Part shown: piece after piece, positions 39,401-40,407 of the stretch
How the letters are laid out: every line of letters starts with the position of its first letter
How positions within the stretch are numbered: the stretch's first letter is position 1
DNA from: Bacillota bacterium
Lineage (GTDB): Bacteria > Bacillota > Clostridia > Acetivibrionales > JAEZXR01
Reading direction: 5' to 3'
Assembly (NCBI GenBank): GCA_023419605.1
Contig: JAEZXR010000005.1
Location: forward strand, 1-40,407
Length of the DNA stretch: 40,407 nt
The notes under the pieces: model-generated
Told to the model about the DNA's origin: nothing
What the model saw: the letters and a program-made list of their open reading frames with translations, nothing else
The model's database searches: none
Translations under genes and position numbers: made by a program

Positions 39401-40407
39401 ATACGGATGATGGGGACCATACTTTTTTTCCGCATGAAGTAAGAATGCTCTGGAAATATCGGTATAGCAGTATTCCTGTATGTATTGCCGGTAGGGTTCC
39501 AACTTTTTGAAGAGACCGGCACTGGTTCCTCCCGTTCCCGCACCGATTTCAAAAATTCGGAGGCGTATCTCCGGGCTCTGTTTGATGCTTTCCTGTAAAT
39601 AAGCAATCAAGGTATCTGCCAGTACTTCATTAAAATAATCTGCAACAATGTTGTTTTTATAAATACCTTCAACCAGTTCCATCGAGGAATTCGGAAATAT
39701 TATATCCGTGGCAGGCCTTTTTCCTGTCAGAATTTCCGGCAGCTCCTGCAGTACTGCCTCTGCAAAAGCAGCCTGAGCTTTCAGATCGGCGTTGTTCAGC
39801 CATAAAGTTTTCTTTTCTCCCCACTCTTTCCAGGCGGCCTCCATATTCGGCATTCCTGTAGAAACTACAGTATATCCGTTTCTACCATTCTCAAGGTAAT
39901 TATATCGCCATAAGAATGCCGCACTTTCCTCAAGCCATCTGCCGTATGAATCACGCAGACCGGCTTTGGCTCGAAGGGTATCCAGTACAACCTTGTTTTC
40001 ATCAAATAATCCCATGGATTTCAATTGCGCCCACATGAGCCTGCAAATAACCTCCTCCATTGCCTTGATTTGGAGGCTTCTGTCCGATTTTATATCCTCA
40101 ATCCGCAAATGTTTCTCCGGTATGCGCGGGCTGCAATTTGGCAGGACGGAGGGAGCCTTTTCACCGCAAAGTTCAATCCGCTCTTCCGCATCTACCTCGT
40201 CCATTTTCAATGATTTTGAAGTCTTTACCAGAGCCATTTGCTCCATAGGACCGGCAAGCAATATTTCCAGTGCTTCCATAGCTTCCGGCGGTTCAATGGA
40301 GCCGAAGCCCAACTGTGCCATCCGCCCCCGGTATGCTTTGGAAGCTACGATGCCTACACTTCCCCAATATCCCCAGTTCATGACTTTTACCTTGCACGGC
40401 AGCTCGG
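33329..40407 (-). CDS. PKS-1: trans-AT polyketide synthase, 5' end outside window (KR-MT-ACP / KS-KR-MT-ACP)
   Basis: Modular polyketide synthase acting on an ACP-bound chain in the cytoplasm. The frame is open to the right edge, so the N-terminus is missing; residue numbers here count from the Met at 40381. Domain order is: the C-terminal end of a ketoreductase (MNWGYWGSVGIV at residue 1); a C-methyltransferase (SAM motif EIGAGTGGT); an ACP (GIDSI, Ser539); a KS (DTACSSS, Cys797; EAHGTGT; NIGH); a KR with GGSGTVG; a second C-methyltransferase; an ACP (GVDSI, Ser2236); and a charged helical C-terminus. No AT domain (GHSxG) lies between KS and KR, which marks a trans-AT system. The expected outcome is two alpha-methylated extension units. 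The gene overlaps PKS-2 by about 11 nt, which suggests translational coupling. Family assignment is very secure; the product structure is inferred. Confidence 0.97.
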   Translation of the reverse strand, partial: ELPCKVKVMNWGYWGSVGIVASKAYRGRMAQLGFGSIEPPEAMEALEILLAGPMEQMALVKTSKSLKMDEVDAEERIELCGEKAPSVLPNCSPRIPEKHLRIEDIKSDRSLQIKAMEEVICRLMWAQLKSMGLFDENKVVLDTLRAKAGLRDSYGRWLEESAAFLWRYNYLENGRNGYTVVSTGMPNMEAAWKEWGEKKTLWLNNADLKAQAAFAEAVLQELPEILTGKRPATDIIFPNSSMELVEGIYKNNIVADYFNEVLADTLIAYLQESIKQSPEIRLRIFEIGAGTGGTSAGLFKKLEPYRQYIQEYCYTDISRAFLLHAEKKYGPHHPYLTCKLFNVEVPLAVQDIGIGEYDVVIAANVLHATKNIRQTLRNAKAVLKDKGMLLLNEMSSNSLLAHLTFGLLDGWWLYEDQKLRIPGSPVIYPHMWKTILEGEGFRKVFFPAQEVHALGQLIVAGESDGVVRQRRQGTQEILLKKKSRRTVLPEEKTSTGTYPGTLAAGSVENLLKEKSTEYIKKLVAETLRMPSSKIDSSAALEEYGIDSILVVQLTNALRKVLNEVSSTLFFEHQTIDGLVGHFIKTQRESLMKLVGLEDKAPGAETPSTPGVSLETAPVHTTPVFVKPGRFAGWKDDRKEEKASQASILQDIAVVGLAGRYPKARTVGEFWENLKAGRNCITEIPKNRWNWKAFFNEEKGKMGFMYTKSGGFLEDIDTFDPLFFGIPPVEAERMDPQERLFLETVYESIEDAGYTPATLCGSRKISVFAGVMNGNYPTGAQYFSIANRVSYLFNFQGPSMAVDTACSSSLTAIHLAVESLRNGTSECAIAGGVNLVVDPIHYLRLSAAGMLSPGDECRSFGEKADGFVDGEGVGAVLLKPLQKAVADGDHIYGVIKGSMVNAGGKTNGYTVPNPNAQYQLITDALQHAGVPARTISYVEAHGTGTALGDPIEIIGLTRAFEQDTSNKQFCAIGSIKSNIGHCESAAGIAGFTKVLLQLTHGQLVPSLHSRLPNPNIDFTKTSFTVQQELAEWKRPVVELNGKTMEYPRRAGISSFGAGGANAHIVVEEYMPQENTTEAQIAVTPQTPAIIVLSAKQRETLKAQVKRLLAAIKEQGISDSHLADMAYTLQTGREAMEERLALVVGSIKELKEKLEGFLENQDASGLYSGQVKQNKETFAAFAADEELHEAIDKWIRRRKFGKLLDFWVRGLAFDWNKLYEGQRPKRMSLPTYPFAKERYWVSVDPVSSSLPAWEKGQEQVEEKPEGNEKNPLENLLYLPVWERQPPLTAKKSMKDHTTVLIVYPASSYGLEKTITHYYRACQPVENILQIRLSQQTKQISKYEWTCGIDDPDGFETCLNKYPPVDCLYFISECREEESLDFEELAQSGQDNEIQLLRLIKGLKKSGRSRDLVDCYIITQDNYRIADAHINPYGGGVTGLGYAIAQGDYRFSVRNIDVSSEDLTTQEKQEALFEMILEEEPCDRGEMTKLKAGIRYRQQFLTLGWRDVKKDLGFKKEGVYVILGGSGTVGTIITRYLLEEYKAKIVWIGRRPESSSAIQEKMETLKAFGGESLLYVQADVTSPEQMKQAVAVIKSRHSVINGAVFSGLVVAFDNSINKTNEAEFQEILRVKTQGSINFYNAFKEESLDFMCYFSSGQAFSFSGAANLSAYACGITFSDTFVRFIREKSPFPVGTINWGFWKPLEGQVSLDALGRNVGFLEDREGFDCFEYFISLLKAKALHQVVCLKASPMVRDLMGCNEADVIRICEKASHSLLQCLESGTTANKDETEALIRRIHAGEVNEWISKILFVQMQEAGLLRPEEAPRSIAKLREAAGISSKFGRWLEESIRILEAKGYVQSENGTLKVFKNQELEAGEEVWRAWEPVRQAYSKDSIWETQVRLMDTCLRSLPDVLASRIPATDVLFPDSSMERVEGIYKNNALSDYFNTVMANTVEEYVKLRTQANAEATIRIIEIGAGTGGTSALVLNRLKPYSRQIRYCYTDISKSFLMYAEEQYGPRYPYLEYKLWNIEKSPEDQGIETGAYDIVIAANVLHATENIRKTLRNAKAALKGNGVLLINEMIAKAAITTVTFGLLDGWWLYEDEQLRIPGSPLLYADTWKEVLEEEGYRQVRFLAEGARALGQEIIAAESDGIVRLERKKASTARQTEEHKTAPLVLQVKPSNWKAGAKRSLQGGTHESYSPTAKMDDREMEAHVKATVLSRLSGSLKIPMDRIEETMAFSDYGVDSIIGVSFVKQVNEELGINLNSAILFDYANIDRLTGYIVRTYKEQVRMHAVSDSGSILPQRKEENTDEFYGSRSSISNDSKWLERMEKKFFENEISSERLIEIALNENGDENGHGE
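33545..38480 (-). other. PKS-1 module B: KS-KR-MT-ACP
   Basis: The KS (about 37200-38470) has a full Cys-His-His set: Cys codon 37991-37993, VEAHGTGTALGDP and NIGHCESAAG. The KR follows directly without a DH (about 35150-36600). It keeps a Rossmann motif GGSGTVG, the Tyr in SAYACGITF and the upstream Lys, but the residue four after Tyr is Ile instead of the usual Asn. The MT (about 33940-35060) has EIGAGTGGTSALV. The ACP reads GVDSIIGVSF with Ser at 33674-33676. The expected unit is alpha-methyl beta-hydroxy if the KR works and alpha-methyl beta-keto if it does not. Confidence 0.88.
38660..40407 (-). other. PKS-1 module A (partial): KR C-terminus, C-methyltransferase, ACP
   Basis: The visible part starts at the end of a KR (VMNWGYWG, then a conserved tail SIEPPEAMEALEILLAG). 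The methyltransferase fold follows (about 39000-40070) with EIGAGTGGTS near 39545 and NVLHATKNIRQTL near 39300, both typical of trans-AT C-MT domains, which methylate the alpha carbon using SAM. The ACP has GIDSILVVQL with Ser at 38765-38767. The KS, any DH and the KR catalytic part lie outside the window, so the beta-carbon state is unknown. Confidence 0.9.

Noticed and set aside
1..40407. Repeated DNA blocks across the PKS genes considered as mobile or simple repeats
   Set aside because: The repeats coincide with homologous KS, DH, KR, MT and ACP domains and have no terminal inverted repeats or transposase genes.

Overview
The window is one continuous stretch of a trans-acyltransferase (trans-AT) modular polyketide synthase (PKS) gene cluster. 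All seven genes lie on the minus strand, so biosynthesis reads from right to left. Four genes encode giant PKSs: PKS-1, cut by the right edge; PKS-2; PKS-3; and PKS-4, cut by the left edge. Three small genes encoding a beta-branching (HMG-CoA synthase) cassette sit between PKS-2 and PKS-3. I found no acyltransferase domain in any module, so malonyl units must be loaded by an AT encoded outside the window. The Bacillus-type HMG synthase and enoyl-CoA hydratase homologues, the Shine-Dalgarno-led starts, tight gene overlaps and balanced base composition suggest a Bacillota (Bacillus/Paenibacillus/clostridial) host. That assignment is an inference, not shown directly.

Layout in biosynthetic order. 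PKS-1 (33329 to beyond 40407): ...KR-MT-ACP / KS-KR-MT-ACP / docking helix. PKS-2 (22102-33339): docking helix / KS(with an ACP-like insert)-DH-KR-ACP / KS-KR-ACP / KS-ACP(beta-branch type) / docking helix. Cassette: HMG synthase (20762-22024), ECH1 dehydratase (20001-20765), ECH2 decarboxylase (19199-19948). PKS-3 (8904-19175): docking helix / KS-DH-KR-ACP(inactive)-ACP / KS-KR-ACP / KS0. PKS-4 (before 1 to 8923): DH-ACP / KS-DH-KR-ACP / KS-DH-(KR, cut). The KS0 at the end of PKS-3 and the DH-ACP at the start of PKS-4 form a dehydrating bimodule split over two proteins.

How it works together. PKS-1 should add two alpha-methylated units. PKS-2 adds an olefinic unit, a hydroxy unit and then a beta-keto unit held on an ACP with the DSxxxxxW beta-branching signature. 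The neighbouring HMG synthase and two ECH enzymes would turn that ketone into a beta-methyl or methylene branch. PKS-3 and PKS-4 then add a run of at least four olefinic units, so the product of this part of the line should be a beta-branched polyene. There is no thioesterase, and the line continues past the left edge.

The most unusual points are: an ACP-like domain with Gln in place of the phosphopantetheine serine, inserted in the flanking subdomain of the first PKS-2 ketosynthase; a tandem ACP in PKS-3 whose first copy has Asp-Pro instead of Asp-Ser; a PKS-4 KR of the MT-associated type with no MT after it, followed by an ACP and KS closely resembling those behind an MT in PKS-1; and a terminal PKS-1 ACP that nearly matches the beta-branch signature (Phe for Trp). 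No RNA genes, insertion sequences, CRISPR arrays or clear terminators were seen, and no stretch over 300 bases lacks a gene.
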